Shown here: piece after piece, positions 12,449-23,952 of the stretch
Layout of the letters: every line of letters begins with the position of its first letter
How positions within the stretch are numbered: the first letter of the stretch is position 1
Assembly (NCBI GenBank): GCA_030068075.1
Contig: CM057841.1
Location: 38,295,030-38,359,029 of the forward strand
DNA from: Paguma larvata
Lineage: Eukaryota > Chordata > Mammalia > Carnivora > Viverridae
DNA length: 64,000 nucleotides
Direction of reading: 5' to 3'
Position numbers and translations under genes: made by a program
Notes under the pieces: model-generated
Told to the model about the DNA's origin: nothing
Seen by the model: only the letters and a program-made list of their open reading frames with translations
Database searches by the model: none

Positions 12449-12500
12449 ATATTATTACTGTCGTTACTATTATTATTTATTATTATTATTATTATTATCA
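12449..12500. repeat. (TTA)n microsatellite
   Basis: Imperfect ATT/TTA trinucleotide array with one 'tgtcgttac' lead-in. Confidence 0.9.
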
Positions 12501-14036
12501 TTTCATTCTTTTTGTAGATGAGCAAGATAATGAAGTAGTCTGGGCAAAATGTGAGTGATTCAAATATTCAAGAAAAGGTAATGTTTTAGAATCAAATTTG
12601 TAAACTGAAGATCAAGCAAAAAATTGTAAACAGCACTGGTGGTAAATAGATCCTAGTTTGACAGGTCTCAGTAGATATCTTCTCCTAGGACATATTATAA
12701 TCAAAAATTATATGCAGTTTCCCTTGCTTGGGTTTTCTTGTTTACATTAACTACTGGGACTCTTTAGAGCTTAAATACTATAAGGAGACCAGATTCTTGC
12801 TGACTATACTAACATAGTGTATGCACAGCAACTTTTTAAAGAAGCATAATAGTTTTAGCAAAGGTGCCTTGGGCATATTTTGAAGATGCTATTAGAAGCC
12901 TGCTGCCTTCGTAGTTATTGATTCTCACATGTATCTAATAGGGGCTGAACATTCATACATATTTGTTCATTGGCATTATGTCAAAAATATCTTTGAATAT
13001 GCACAGAGCCAAATTCAGCCATGAAAAACAAGTTAACTCCCCCAAAATGTGACTGTCCCTGGGTCTGCAGGAATGACAAGATAATGAAATGAAATGATTA
13101 GCAAATATTTGAGAATGTGTCATTACCTTCAGTTGAGTCTTTGAAAATATCCAAACTTACCTTAATAAGGCTATTGTGCAAAGTAAGTTTTGAAAAAAAT
13201 ATATACAAGTATTATTATAAATAAACTAATTCACGTACTTCAAAATCATTTATTTATTTTCCTTTGCACCGCCCTTAGTAGTGGTGGTTATCTCTTATCT
13301 GAAAAGATGGCTAAATTTAAGCATCATTTGAAATCTAATATCAAATAAAGGATAGAGAGTACATCTGATGCTAGTCAAACCAATATGTCATAATTGGGCA
13401 TTTATAACAGCTTGCAAGGGGGAAAAATTGAAAGCCAGATTTTAAAGTCTGATATTGATTATGAAAGCAACACAATGACAAACATGTGTCCAGTAACAAC
13501 CAGCAGTTGCTGATATCCTCAATGAGTAACAAGAAATGAGAAGTATTTTTTACTAGACAAAACTGGGCACACCATTCTCTCTAAGACTAATAAAATCATT
13601 TAGGTAAAAGCAGTTAAGCTGCCCATCGAGACTGTCAATCCTGTTATTGGAGAGCCAAAGAAAGAAAATAAAATTAGAAACTTGATTTTCTTAGAATCTT
13701 GCAAAACTCATAGATAATACAGATGTGCAATATATAATGTTTTATAAATAAAGACAATAAGGCATATCACCCATGCTTGCTGTCTAAGGATTATACTGAC
13801 TGCAGTCACATATTTACTTCTTAGTAGTGAATTAGATTTTAGAAAACAATGAAAAAAGTTCTCATTAGAATTATGAAGATCAGTTCATTGGGCATTCTGT
13901 TATTTTCTTTCACCATACATTACTTTCTGCCTAATCAGATTTGTTCACATGACTTACAATCAGTTGTGATATTCAATGACAAAAGGAAATAAATATCATT
14001 CAATATCAAAGGAGAGGGTACTAGGCAAGACAGAAA
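12501..14036. other. Unique intergenic DNA
   Basis: About 1.5 kb, AT-rich, with no recognised repeat, RNA gene or exon-like segment. Confidence 0.5.
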
Positions 14037-14061
14037 GATGATGATGATAATGATGATGATG
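14037..14061. repeat. Short (GAT)n microsatellite
   Basis: Eight GAT-type units with one 'aat' interruption. Confidence 0.85.
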
Positions 14062-14399
14062 GATAAGACAATACCTGGACTTTAAGTAGCTTCCTATGAT
14101 AAATGAGAAAAAAATATCTACTCAGTAATTAGAAAACACAAGAAAAGCACAAACATATACTTTCAAATAATTTTATAAGAACTGAGACATGATTAATTCA
14201 TTCAGGCATGAGAATTAGTGTATACTTCACAGAACGAATACCCGAGGATGAGTAAAACCGGATGAGTAAGACCTATAAACACAGGGCATGAAGGAATAGG
14301 TATTCTTGGAATGTATGAAGAAATGGCCTGATCAGATTTGGGGACACATGAAAATACATCCTATGATGATGGCAAGAAACACAATTAACATTATGACAT

Positions 14400-14855
14400 A
14401 TCAGTTTCTTTGTGGGAGAAATGGGGATATTTGTCCCCTAGCACAGACTGAATATCCCTTCTTCTTTGAATAATAAAAGAACACCTACATGAAATGGGTG
14501 GTAATATGCCCAGATAAGACTATTTCCATTTTGAGACACACTAGTTGATTGGCATGACCGGTGAGATGGAATAGGAAGTCATCAATTATGACTTCCACAA
14601 ACTCTCTTTAAAGGGAATTCAATTGGCAGGCTTCTTTTGCCCTTCCCTCTTCCTTCCTGCTTTAAACATTAATTGGATGGTCAGTGTTCAGCAACCATAT
14701 TTCGGTATGAGAACCAGGGTCACATCTTAGGGATGTGAGAGTTTAAGACTGGTCCCAGGGGCACTGGGGACCCACAACATCAGATTTGGACAACCTACCT
14801 CTGTGTTTTTAGTTATGTGTGAGAAAAATAAATTCATGTATCGTCAACCCAACAT
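14400..14855 (+). mobile_element. Ancient LTR-like repeat, subfamily not assigned
   Basis: The 3' part, 'ggacaacctacctctgtg' followed by 'tgtgtgagaaaaataaattc', matches a widespread mammalian repeat whose end reads ggactgcctacctc...atgtgagaaaaataaactt. Upstream 'gaaccagggtcacatcttag' fits the same element. The polyadenylation-like AATAAA near the end supports an LTR-type element. Limits are approximate. Confidence 0.45.
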
Positions 14856-15072
14856 TTTTAAAGTTTTAAGTTACAAATGTAACCTTGAAGATATATATCG
14901 GGACTCATAAACTCTATGCATAAAATGATAAGTTTAAGTTCTGATATCTATTAGGCACTTAATATTTGTAGCTGTTATTACTAGTAACAATAAAAACAGA
15001 ACACTCCAAGCAGCAATAAAAACAGGTGAATTCAAGAGGATTCCATATTCTTGAATATTCTTTTTTTAAAAG

Positions 15073-15290
15073 GTTTCTTTTTTTAATTTTTTTTTTATTT
15101 TTGAGAGAGAAAGAGAGAGAGAGTGTGAGCGGGGGAGGGGCAGAGAGAGAGGGAGACACAGAATCCGAAGTAGGCTCCAGGTTCTGGGCTGTCAGCACAG
15201 AGCCCGATGCAGGGCTTGAACTAGTGAACTGCGAGATCATGACCTGAGCTGAAGTCGGACACTCAACCGACTGAGCCACCCAGGCACCCC
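15073..15290 (-). mobile_element. Feliform SINE, antisense, near full length
   Basis: T-rich tail complement (15067-15102), GA-rich run, 'ggctccaggttctgggctg', 'gtcagcacagagcccgatgc' and head complement 'ctgagccacccaggcacccc' are all in order. A convincing target-site duplication was not found. Confidence 0.92.
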
Positions 15291-16084
15291 TATTTTTGCA
15301 TATTCTGATGATCTGAGTAAGAAAGTTCTCAAAAGCAGTGTCCAAGTCTGTGATACACTGACAGTATCATCAGAAAACTCAGGGAGCTTCATTTAGTTTC
15401 TTAGGCTCAAAATTCTGCAGGAGAGGCAGGACTAGTTAATATTCACAGCCACATCTAGAGAAACCTATGGAAAAATTTGTTTGGGGATGATTCTAAAATT
15501 CTCATATGCAATAACTTTTAAAAGAACTTTACGTTGAGATGCAAGTACTTAAGGTGTCATCAGCTTTGAGATTTCCAGGTATATTTCTTGATACGGGACC
15601 AAAAAGCACAGTCTGTGGAATATGAAAGTAGTTAAGCATCTGCCAAAACCTCCCACATGTTCAAACTTGGTCCCGTGGCCTGAGCCTGGGGCTTCATTCT
15701 GACCAATATGCCCATCCTGTGCTTATTTTCTTTCTTTGTCTTTTTTCCCCCAGACTTTGCCAACTCAGAGTACCTGAGGTCTGTGCTTGCAACACAAAGG
15801 TTTTCCAAATGAATTGCTAAAATTATTAAAAATCTGTGTGAACATTTGTTGGGATTTGTTACAAGCTACCTATTCAAAGGGGAGACAAAGTGGAGCCCAT
15901 ATTGAGAGAAATGAACAGATGGTTAAAAACAAGCAATCTGACATTCCTGGACAATTACAATGTTTATGTGAATAAAAGAGAGGAGGTAAGATACTTTTTC
16001 TCTCCCCCCAGCGGAACATTCTATAAGAGTTTTCGAATAACTTTTTACGTCTATTAGCTGGTTTTATCCCAACATTACCATATG
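15291..16084. other. Unique intergenic DNA
   Basis: Contains a slightly GC-richer patch near 15650-15790 without open coding structure. Confidence 0.45.
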
Positions 16085-16200
16085 AAAACCCAACCCAAAA
16101 GTCATTTTCAGTCATCCTTTTTTAACAAATGAGAACACCGAGGCTTTAAGTGGTTAAATAATTTCTTTAAATTACCGTAGGTAGTAAGTGCTCTATTTTC
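16085..16200 (+). mobile_element. MIR-like fragment
   Basis: 'acaaatgagaacaccgaggc' followed by 'tttaagtggttaaataattt' corresponds to the MIR segment acagatgaggaaactgaggc...ggttaagtaactt. Confidence 0.55.
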
Positions 16201-16914
16201 TTCCTAGAATTTATTACTACCAAGGAATTAATTTTCAAATACATATTTATCTTTTTAGTAAAATGTAAGTACAATAAAGTCAGATTTTGCTGCTTGATTT
16301 GCCTCTTTACCAGCTATGACTAAAACAGCATTTGTCTCTTTGTGGGTTATAAAAACATAATGTACGCACGTGTTTGTGTGTGTTACACATACAGTGTCAG
16401 AGGAAAGAACTGAACCGAGGTCTGTGTGACTTTAAGCCTACTTGATTCACAGTGCCTTGACTTAGGAACCATTCTTGTCATCAGGATGCTATCATTGCAA
16501 GAATTAGAATACCTGAATCCTGCCATAAAACTCAGTTCTTTTTCACATAAAAAAGGAAGACATGCAACAAACAAGAGCAGAATGGAAATCAAAGTTCCAT
16601 TTTATCCAGACACGTCTAAGTGGCTAATATTCTAATTCAGACCCTGATTAAAAAGGCTGAGTAGAAACCCTGATCAGAAACAAAGCCTAATTAGAACCTT
16701 TTTCTCCCCTCAGTCTAAATGATTGAGAGCAATATGCTTAGATGTAAATGGAGAAAAATAAGGAAGAGGAGGACCGGAAGAAGGAAAAACAGACTGGCTT
16801 ACCCCAACAATAAGCCTGAGCTCAAATATACTCTCCATTTAGACTGTAGAAAAGACACTTTGGCCACCAGCCTCTGTTGGTCCAGGACTTAAAATGACTG
16901 TTTTACCAAATGGA

Positions 16915-16939
16915 TGAAAGAAAGAAAGAAAAGAAAGAA

Positions 16940-16992
<53 letters not shown>

Positions 16993-17035
16993 AAGAGAAG
17001 AAGAAGAAGAAGAAGAAGAAGAAGAAGAAGAAGAA

Positions 17036-17065
<30 letters not shown>
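16915..17065 (+). repeat. Compound (GAAA)n-(GA)n-(GAA)13-(GAC)10 microsatellite
   Basis: From left to right: GAAA-type units (about 16915-16940), a GA run (about 16941-16988), 13 uninterrupted GAA units (16997-17035) and 10 uninterrupted GAC units (17036-17065). The plus strand is purine-only from about 16917 to 17037, some 120 bases. Open frames in all phases here are low-complexity artefacts (poly-R/S/L/F/V or D/E). Confidence 0.97.
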
Positions 17066-17066
<1 letters not shown>

Positions 17067-19794
17067 TGCATGTAAGAAAAGATCTGGGTTTTCTTTTTCC
17101 GTTTTGAGACAATAATTCCATTCATTATTAACTGTGACCAAATTCTAATATGTTCTGACCAATCGTATCACCAATATGCTTCTTAGAGGATAAAGATAGG
17201 AGGTGAAGTTCATAAAGGACTTCAATGGGCATATCTATCCTGTGCAAAGGAGAGAATATTTTGGTCATCTTCCGTTATTAGTCCCAAACCAAAAACCTAT
17301 AGGCAAGGGATTCCCTTTGGTTTGTTGTTCTCACGTGGAGGAAGGATAAAAGGAGGGGCTGGTTCTGAGACCAAAATAAAAGATATCAGCACCTAAAATT
17401 TACATCAAACCATATCCAGTATGCCTATATGCAACATTGGGTTTTGGTGCACCACATACCGAGTTCACAGTGTCTCCCCCTTCCGGAAACTCAAAATCAA
17501 GTGGCGATATTGAAAAGACATCACTGGCAATATGCGACGAAATTGTAGAATTAAGCAGGTAATTACAGCCCCCATTCAGATAGTTTAAACAGTATGCATG
17601 CCTTTTTCTACAATGAGAGTGCTACACTCAGTATGCACTGATGATTGCCTCTGGCTTTCATTTTGGTTTGTGGAATGGAAAGTCTTATTAAGGGCTGGCA
17701 AAGACCTTGGAGGTTTTCATAAAAGGTATAGTTGATAATGCTCTAACAAGCACAATTTTACCAAGCCATCATTTCTATGTGTATAAAATATGAGGATAAG
17801 GAAGACTGAATTGAATTATTATGGTCACACAACTCAGTTAATGGCAAAGATGATCTATAACATAGGTGAACTGAATCCTAGATTTTTTTTTTTTATTTCA
17901 TATGTTCACAGTATCAAGCTACTTCCAACTCAGTGATTTTGATTTACTGTGTTTCAACCCTGTGTTAGGACAAGCACACTGTTTTACTTCCACGACTTTC
18001 TCCAAATGATTGCAATCAAATGTATATGCACTTAAAAGGTAGTGAAAGAGACCAATAATTATAATTTACTCTTGTAAGAATCATAGCTGATTCTTACCTA
18101 GCCATAGTCCTCTGGGCTATGCCTAGCCTAGTGTACGATTCGAACACCTCTCTAAAATGGCAAGGTAGTTATAATTCATAAGTAACTTATGCCCTTTTTC
18201 ATTGCTCCTGATATAAAAATCTCCCTTTTCTTTCTTTATTCTCTTTCAAGCACTCTGTTGTCTCTATTCACTGTCTTAAGCTAAAATATAAAAAGCAAAT
18301 AAGACGGGAAAGAGACAGAAAAAAAAGTTTCTAGGTTTTTGTATTACAGAGCTACAGTCTTCAGGAAAGTGATGAACACCAGGGCATGGGAAAAAAATGG
18401 AAGAAAATAAATAAATGGACACCGAGAAAATGAGCAACTCTCCTTTCCCTACACCTCACACCACGCATTTCCTGGATTGTGGAAAATGATACTTTTCTGC
18501 AATGGCAGTATGGAAAACCAGATCACAGCTGAGTCGTCAAGAAGCCCCACACGGAGATGCAAAGTCAAGACCTCTTTCCTGCTCCCAGAACAGTCTTTTG
18601 ATGACAGTAAGGCATCAGACAGTGAAAGCTTGCATGGCCAGGGTAGGCAAATTGGAAGGAAATTATCCAGGGGGAAACACTCCTATCCTAGCAGGGCACA
18701 GAGTCAATCTAGTATTCTAGTGCCTCCACGTGGTAAATTTATGTAGTAAAGAAAGCATTCAAAACCGAAAGACGGGAATTAAAGATCCTGGCATGTCTGA
18801 TTGAGGATCTATGTGCACGAACTGGAGAATAAGAGCCATCTGCCTTCCCAACCCTAAATTTAAGTTGTGTCCAGCCCGTCAGAAATGAAACTCAGACATC
18901 CAGCTTCTGGCCAAAAATCTTTTTAAAAAGCCTTAAATAGACTGAGATTAACTTTCTGCCACCATGGTGTTAAAATGAAGATTTACAATGGAAATAATCT
19001 TGATTGGATTCATAAAGAAACACAAAGAAAAATGTGAGTTTGTGAACTGGGATCCATACCTGCCACAGAAGTTAGCAATCTTCTCTCAAGATCCAGCTCC
19101 TTCTGACAAACGTTGTCAATTCTCTCAACGAACTCTGTAATAAAAAAGTTACAGTCAATCATCTACCTCAAAATAGTTGCTGTAAGCCCTAGAAGCAAAT
19201 TGTTTTACTATCAGATTGACACCTATGATGTTGATATGTGGATATATAGCTGCATAGGATGGCCTGTTGTAAAAGAGTGTACGGAATTAGTGTATACCAA
19301 TAATTGTGTAATTCCATGTCTCTTGTGTGTTAAAATGTTCACATCAGTTCTATTCCATCTTTTGATAAACTGCACGGACCTGCTTTTATTGAGCATCTGA
19401 AGTTCTCTAAGTTCCTCAGACTCCCACTTGACCCCAGAAGGCTCACATCTGTCAACGTTGGTTCTTCTTGAAGAGCATGACAGAAAAGAGAATTCTATGA
19501 ATCAGAATATTCCCTGTATCAGTAAACAGTATGTGTTCAGTCTTGTGTTCATCATCGAAGTTGACAGATATGAACTCCAAATAGAAAATGCAGAGGAAGT
19601 GGGTAAGAAGTCATCGCTGGATTTCTTGGAAGAGTCAACATGTTGGAAACGCAAAATATATTTTTTAACTCCCCTTTCTCAGCAATATTAACAACTTTCC
19701 ATAATGTGAGGATGCTCTGTATAATTCTTTTGGGAATGCACTTATTTTGCAATTCCTTTTATATTTTCATGGTTTAATTTTTTAAATGTCTGAT
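17066..19794. other. Unique intergenic DNA, longest repeat-poor stretch of the left half
   Basis: Two overlapping frames (18477-18746, 89 codons; 18502-18720, 72 codons) show no recognisable protein and no flanking splice context. A perfect Kozak-like GCCACCATGG at 18958-18967 opens a frame of only four codons. A T run lies at 17882-17894. Confidence 0.5.
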
Positions 19795-19915
19795 CCACAA
19801 ATTAAATGGCAAACTCTACAAAACAGTGACTACACTTATTTTCTGTATCTTATGATCCCAGAAATCATGGTACTACCTGACACATAGTAAATGCTAAATA
19901 ATTTGAATGGAATTT
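19795..19915 (+). mobile_element. L2-like 3' end fragment
   Basis: 'cagtgactacacttattttc' followed by 'ctacctgacacatagtaaatgc' matches the usual L2 3' end (gactgtgtct...cctggcacatagtaggtgc). Confidence 0.55.
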
Positions 19916-20616
19916 GAATTATTTGTTTTCTAATTACAATTGTTTCACTCAATCAACCATTTGGCAAATGACTGATTAAGGAATATGACATACACTGGGT
20001 AGAGATATATCCAATATTGTTACATGGGGAGAAAGCCAGAAATCCTTCAATGTCCATTGCTAGTAATAATATTTTATTTCTGTAAGATAACATAGAATAT
20101 ATTATAGAATATAATACAATAGAGAATATAATAATTCTATAATATTATATAGTATTAATACTGACACTGTGGAATTCATAAACAGTGACTGATAGTACTT
20201 TTGTTTACATGTGACTCATGTCTCCCACTAGCAACCTTCATTCTTGGCATTAGAGACTAAAAAAGAGTCACACGATCCACTGAAGTTTATAGTCTGTGAC
20301 AGTACTAGACCCTCGTACTTAACTTGATTTGGAAACTTAGGATATTATTCCATAGCACTGATGCTCATTTTCTTAATTAATAAAACAAGGATGCTGAGAG
20401 CAGTAACACTGTACTGATTACATAGCATAGCTTGTAAAACTCTGATATCTGTGCATAATAGGTGTGTAGTAAATACTGCTTGAGTCTTCTCTTGTTTACA
20501 TTTTTCAAGAAATTCCCTTGGAATTTCACTTTTTATACAGCAGAATAAGTTCTCCAAAGAATGTATTTCCTACAGATAACAACTAGAACTCTGGACAAAA
20601 TACAAAGGGTGAGGAG
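19916..20616. other. Intergenic DNA with an AT-rich patch
   Basis: A decayed AT-rich block (repeated 'gaatata/ataata') lies at 20088-20160. Nothing else recognised. Confidence 0.5.
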
Positions 20617-20706
20617 CAGGAGAGAGAGAGAGAGGGAGAGAGGGAGAGAGGGAGAGAGGGAGGGAGGGAGGGAGGGAGGGAGGGAGGGAGGGAGGGAGGG
20701 AGGAGA
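20617..20706 (+). repeat. (GA)n/(GGGA)11 microsatellite
   Basis: GA and GAGGGA units (20617-20657) lead into 11 uninterrupted GGGA units (20658-20701). Runs of GGG separated by single A on the plus strand are the pattern of potential G-quadruplex DNA. Confidence 0.95.
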
Positions 20707-21875
20707 GACAGATAGAGATGGAGACAGACAGAGTGAAGAATTACCTCTAGATACTGCAGAGAGAACATGGGTATGAATTTTGGAGTAAGCCAAAACTTGA
20801 AGTAAGAGCCCATTGTAAGGAATGTACTCTCTCACTGCGGGTTTGGGTTAAGCGTAGGCTACTGTCTGAGTGCAGGGCATAACAGCTGAATCTCTGAAAA
20901 TGTATTATGTTTTGGACTAAGGGGAGAATCCCAGAAAAAAAGAGGGACAAATATAAAATAGGACTCTCAATTCTGTGTATAACTGCCCAAATCTGCCCAA
21001 ATCTAGTGAACAACTTTCTGATAATTTGAAATGGTCAACGAAATTAAAATACCCAAAAACCTATCAATAATGATGAAATTATCCAGATAGATACTTCAAA
21101 CATTAAGATGGCATTTAAGAAAATATTTGAACAAATTCAAGTCAACAAATTTGACAACTTAGATGACATGGACAAATTCCTCTAGAAAGTCAACATACAA
21201 AACTGATACAAGATAAAACAGAAAATCTGAGTAGTCCTGTGTGTATTGAAGATGACTGAGTTTGCTATAAAAAAATGTTAACAAGAAAATGTGAGCGCCA
21301 GATGCTTCTATTGGTGAATTTCATCAAGCATTCAAGGAACAAATAACCTCAGTCTTAATATATAAACTCTCAGAATATAAAAGAAAAGGAAATTCCAAAC
21401 TAATTAGATGAAGACCTCATAATCCTGGTATCAAAAACTTGATAAAACCATTTTTACAAGAGCAGGTTACAGATTATTATTCACCAAGAACACATGTGCA
21501 AACATCTTTAAGAAAATACTTGCAAATTAAATCCAACAATATATTAACATGATAGCATATTATGATCAAATAGAGTTTGTTCCAGAAAAGCAAAGACAGA
21601 AAAGTATTTGGAAATCAATTAAAATAATTCACCACATTAACGAAAGAAGAACCAGAGAAACAGATGCAGAAAAATTATTTGGTATTGTCAACCTCCCCCA
21701 TAACCCAATGAAAATACAAACTTTCAGATAATTAGGGCCAGAAAGAATTTAGTCTTTTGAAAAGAAATGTGTGCAAAAAACTTAGAGCTAACATCAGAGC
21801 TGGCGTTGAATACTTCTAATAATACTGGAAATAAGTGAAAGATATCTACATAGATGTGTGTAACAGAATGTAAGC

Positions 21876-21900
21876 GTGTGTGTGTGTGTGTGTGTGTGTG
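21876..21900. repeat. (GT)12 microsatellite
   Basis: Uninterrupted GT run of about 25 bases, followed by a decayed 'catgtgtgcacaca' extension. Confidence 0.92.
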
Positions 21901-22230
21901 CATGTGTGCACACAATGTGTTTTCAACAAAGGTGCCAGGGTAATTCATCAGAGAAAAAGTTTTTTTTCAATAAACTCTGGATGGAAGATTTGGATATCCA
22001 TATGGAACATCTGAGACTTTTACCTCACACCATATACACAAAATAACTAAAAACAGATCATGGCCCAACACATAAAAGTTAAACTTCTAAATCTTCTAGA
22101 AGAAAACATTGAAGAAAATCTTATGAACAAAGAACAGGCATTTTTTTTTTGACAGTATACACTTTAAAAATGTGTCATTTGGAATCAAACAAAAAAAATT
22201 TTTTAATGTTGCCTCTTCATCCGACATATT

Positions 22231-22470
22231 CATAAAACTTTTTAAAAAAAATTTAAATGTTTATTTATTTTTGAGAGAGCATGCAAGTGTAAATGGGGGA
22301 GGGGCAGAGAGAGAGGAGTCAAAGACTCTGAAGCAGGCTCCAGGCTCTGAGCTGTCAGCACAGAGCCAGAATCAGAGCTCAAACCCACGAGCCATAAGAC
22401 AATTACCTGAGCAGAAGTTGGACACTTAAGCAGAAGTTGGAGTAAGCCACTTATGCATCCCCCATAAAAC
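22231..22470 (-). mobile_element. Feliform SINE, antisense, inside the L1
   Basis: The T/A-rich tail complement starts at about 22239; the GA-rich run, 'gctccaggctctgagctgtc' and 'agcacagagccagaatcag' follow; the head complement is decayed (gtaagccacttatgcatccc) and the 'cagaagttggacacttaag' block is partly repeated (22410-22444). The repeat cataaaac at 22231-22238 and 22463-22470 is the likely target-site duplication. L1 ORF2 sequence resumes on the far side. Confidence 0.88.
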
Positions 22471-22585
22471 ATTTCTGAGAAAGGAGTCTTATCTAAAGTA
22501 GACCAAAAACCCAATTTTGAAAATAGGCAAATGATATCAATAGACATGATGGGGTTCAGGATACTCTTCAGGCACTTTGGCATAC

Positions 22586-22993
22586 TGAAAACTTTAAGCT
22601 AAAGTAATTTGGGAAATAATACCTGCCAGAGGAAATTTCTGACATTCCTCTGAAACAGGTCATAACACCCTCATGTGAGACATGGCCTCCCTAAGCCCAG
22701 AGAAAAAGAACATCTTTGTCTCCAAGACACCTAAAGTAGAGCAATCAGAATGGGACTTGCTCTTTGCCCCAGTTTACTACACTTAGTCTGTCTTCTATCA
22801 CTCCACTTCTCATCAAGTTTAGCATTAGAACACTCAGGTCTAACTGCTTTCTTGGGTCTTTATTTCCTTATGAAGGCTCTTGTGTCATACGACCCTGATA
22901 TTAAATACATTTGCATGCATTTCTTTATGTCCTGGGTCAAAGGGACCCCAGCCAACAATTTAGAAGAGTAAAGGAAAAGGATAGTTTCCTTCC
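22586..22993 (+). mobile_element. Solitary class-I ERV LTR nested in the L1
   Basis: Begins TGAAAAC. The 3' half holds 'cttgggtctttatttcctta', 'aggctcttgtgtcatacga', 'attaaatacatttgcatgc' and 'cagccaacaatttagaagag', in the order seen in MER4-type class-I LTRs. The direct repeat catac at 22581-22585 and 22993-22997 flanks it, and L1 sequence continues on both sides. No internal retroviral region is present, so this is a solitary LTR left by recombination. The exact 3' end is uncertain by a few bases. Confidence 0.6.
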
Positions 22994-23231
22994 ATACAGA
23001 CAACCCACAAGTGAAGAAAAACGATCAGACCATACGGGCAAAGGAAATATTTTCAACACTAATAGGGATCAGGGAAATACAAACTAAAACCACAATGGTA
23101 TGCCCCAACATACCTAAAGAAAGGGCTAAAATTAAATGAGCTGATGGTACACAGTACGAGGAAAACACTGACTAGAGGTCTCATACATGTTGGTAGAAAT
23201 ATAAAATGCTAATACCATTTTTTGTGGGGGG

Positions 23232-23431
23232 AGGATTTTAAATGTCTATTTATTTGGAGAGACAAAGAGAGAGTGCAAGCAAGCAGGGGAGGGGCAGAGA
23301 GAATCCCAAGCAGGCTCCATGCTATTAGCACAGAACCCTGGCGTGGGGCTTGATCCCAAGAACCATGAGATCATGACCTGAACCAAAATCAAGAGTTGGT
23401 CACTTAACCAGCGGGGCCATTCAGGCATTCT
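23232..23431 (-). mobile_element. Feliform SINE, antisense, inside the L1 3' end
   Basis: GA-rich run (gagagacaaagagagag), 'gaatcccaagcaggctccat', 'cagaaccctggcgtggggc' and decayed head complement (gccattcaggcattc). It interrupts the L1 3' region, which resumes at about 23432. Confidence 0.87.
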
Positions 23432-23762
23432 GGTAACACTGCTTTTTAAAATTCTTTTGCAACTCCTTTAAAAAGGTAAGCATGCAGTCACAATGTGACT
23501 ATCACAATGTTTATTTAGCAAAGATAAATGAAGATGTGTGTTCACATAAACTCTTGTACATAGTGAAACCCTAAACTCTGCAACTGCCATTCTAGATTAC
23601 TAGCCAAAGAATACAATGTGTCATTACCACTGTTGTTGTAACTACCTATGTCTTCATTGCAAATGGCCTAAAAATGTTTAGGGATCTCTACTTGTGTTAC
23701 TTTATATTTTCATAAATTATCTTAAACTTTTAATGTTTAAGTATCTTAAACATTTTTACATT

Positions 23763-23952
23763 TTTATAATGTTTATTTATTTCAGAGAGAACTCGACCAG
23801 GGGAGGGTCAGAGAAGAGAGGAGAGATACCAAGCAGGCTCCATGCTATAAGCACAGAGCCCAACACAGGGTTCCAACTCATGGATGGTGAGATCATGACC
23901 TAAGCCAAAATCAAGATTGGCTGCTTAACTGACTGAGCCACCCAGGTGTCCC
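23763..23952 (-). mobile_element. Feliform SINE, antisense
   Basis: 'ataatgtttatttatttcag' tail complement, 'caagcaggctccatgctata', 'gcacagagcccaacacag' and head complement 'actgagccacccaggtgtcc'. Flanks are T-rich on both sides, which hides the target-site duplication. Confidence 0.9.

Larger units (their letters stand above)
21100..23575 (+). mobile_element. Old L1, ORF2 region, broken by two SINEs and an LTR
   Basis: 21130-21730 follows the L1 ORF2 reverse-transcriptase region ('caacaaatttgacaacttag', 'ggtgaatttcatcaagcatt', 'aaatccaacaatatattaac'). 21970-22230 and 22470-22580 follow the C-terminal part ('cttctagaagaaaacattga'). 22998-23220 and 23432-23570 continue to the 3' end ('aggaaatattttcaacacta', 'gttcacataaactcttgtac'). 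Roughly the middle of ORF2 is deleted near 21730-21960, where a GT microsatellite now sits. Many stops and frameshifts make it a dead copy. 20740-21100 may be its 5' part but was not recognised. Confidence 0.8.

Noticed and set aside
16839..17141. Open frames through the GAAA/GAA/GAC microsatellite
   Set aside because: Products are homopolymeric runs; the frames exist only because the repeat lacks stop codons.
18958..18967. Perfect Kozak-like GCCACCATGG
   Set aside because: The frame it opens stops after four codons (ATG GTG TTA AAA TGA), so it does not mark a coding start.
20533..20835. Open frames through the GGGA array, both strands
   Set aside because: Low-complexity artefacts for the same reason: the array lacks stop codons.
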